DNA from: Thermoplasmata archaeon
GTDB lineage: Archaea; Thermoplasmatota; Thermoplasmata; Thermoplasmatales; Thermoplasmataceae
Assembly: GCA_021792655.1 (NCBI GenBank)
Contig: JAJYUG010000007.1
Coordinates: 1-37,810 of the forward strand
DNA length: 37,810 nucleotides
Reading direction: 5' to 3'
The translations under genes and the position numbers were made by a program. Under the pieces are notes generated by a model. It made no database searches. It had not been told where the DNA came from and saw only the letters and a list, made by a program, of their open reading frames with translations. Below, in pieces: positions 37,102 to 37,810 of the stretch (positions within the stretch are counted from its first letter, which is position 1; each line of letters begins with the position of its first letter).

Positions 37102-37440
37102 TCACTCAATGTCTATTTCAACGTTTATCCCGGAGTTCCTGTATCCGTTCAATATCTCAGTTATTGCCTTTCGTGTGTCTTCAGGTATTCTCGTGGCTGA
37201 AATTGATATCACATTGCTTTTCCTGTTCACTATCACGAAGCCAACTGTCTTGTCATCCGGCATTATCTCGGTGGTCCTGGCAAATTTTTCAATAAAATCT
37301 GTGACGGTTTCTTCAGGGTACTCACTCAAAAGGAGTTCCGAAACTTCCCGCAGAGAGGGCTGAAGGTTTGAAAGCTCTACGCAAATTGTTGATGGGTGGA
37401 ACCCATCCAGACTGATGTTGTACATCACGCATTCGGTCAA
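37102..37440 (-). CDS. hypothetical protein
   Basis: 112 aa ORF between peroxiredoxin and tatA on the same strand; coding-like composition. Confidence 0.65.
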   Translation of the reverse strand: MTECVMYNISLDGFHPSTICVELSNLQPSLREVSELLLSEYPEETVTDFIEKFARTTEIMPDDKTVGFVIVNRKSNVISISATRIPEDTRKAITEILNGYRNSGINVEIDIE

Positions 37441-37450
37441 GAGAATCTAC

Positions 37451-37810
37451 CTATGCGTTGACTCTCTTGAGATACCATCTCTCCGATCCATCTTTGTCAC
37501 GCTTGAAGCTATCATCAAGTGTAGAAGGTGCACCAGCTATTCCGGGCTGACCCGGCTCCCAGTTAACAGGCGTAGCAAGCTTGTTCTTCCAGTTAAACTG
37601 GAATGCCTTAACAACACGCAGAATCTCAGAGATGTTCCTTCCGACCTCGGCGGGATAATAGATCATCCACCTGACTTTCTGGTCCGGGTCAATTATGAAA
37701 ACACCCCTTACTGTTGTGCCGGTTTTCTCGTCTATCATGTTGTAGGCCCTTGCTACCTCCTTGTCCAGGTCAGCTATGAGTGGAAAGGGTACCTCAATGC
37801 CATAATGCTC
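37451..37810 (-). CDS. peroxiredoxin (partial, C-terminal part, 5' end outside window)
   Basis: EHYGIEVPFPLIADLDKEVARAYNMIDEKTGTTVRGVFIIDPDQKVRWMIYYPAEVGRNISEILRVVKAFQ...NWEPGQP. Confidence 0.95.
   Translation of the reverse strand, partial: EHYGIEVPFPLIADLDKEVARAYNMIDEKTGTTVRGVFIIDPDQKVRWMIYYPAEVGRNISEILRVVKAFQFNWKNKLATPVNWEPGQPGIAGAPSTLDDSFKRDKDGSERWYLKRVNA

Noticed and set aside
1-37810. CRISPR array, rRNA operon, prophage genes
   Set aside because: No regularly spaced direct repeats, rRNA-like sequence, or phage structural genes were seen on reading the window.

Overview
This looks like chromosomal archaeal DNA, most likely from an acidophilic Thermoplasmata/Thermoplasmatales organism. 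That is an inference from gene content: GatDE, PriS, Alba, an S53 peptidase and an 11-subunit-type complex I without NuoEFG. Most of the window is ordinary core metabolism and information processing. The left part holds XdhC, a flavin reductase, tRNA-Leu(UAA), an Lrp regulator, Alba, a prenyl diphosphate synthase, an ALDH7-like dehydrogenase, an MTHFR-like protein with a two-gene methionine synthase, an S53 peptidase, PriS, rubrerythrin with DUF3501, an acyl-CoA dehydrogenase, DUF72 and GatD/GatE. The right part holds a complete nuoABCDHIJ1J2KLMN operon followed by two small unknown genes and a crotonase, then peroxiredoxin, an unknown gene, tatA and tatC on the minus strand. The notable part is an AT-rich accessory island (about 20,570-24,880) between gatE and nuoA. 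It encodes a three-gene cassette: a hydrophobic precursor-like protein with no Lys/Arg in its distal part, an integral-membrane M48-type metalloprotease (HEYSH...ENKAD), and an RDD + SpoIIM/DUF95-like membrane protein. It has its own strong promoter and Shine-Dalgarno sequence and is flanked by decayed ORFs and a broken IS5-family element. I propose it as a candidate archaeal antimicrobial-peptide (circular-bacteriocin-like) production and immunity system. This is a hypothesis from motifs and gene order; no database searches were run.
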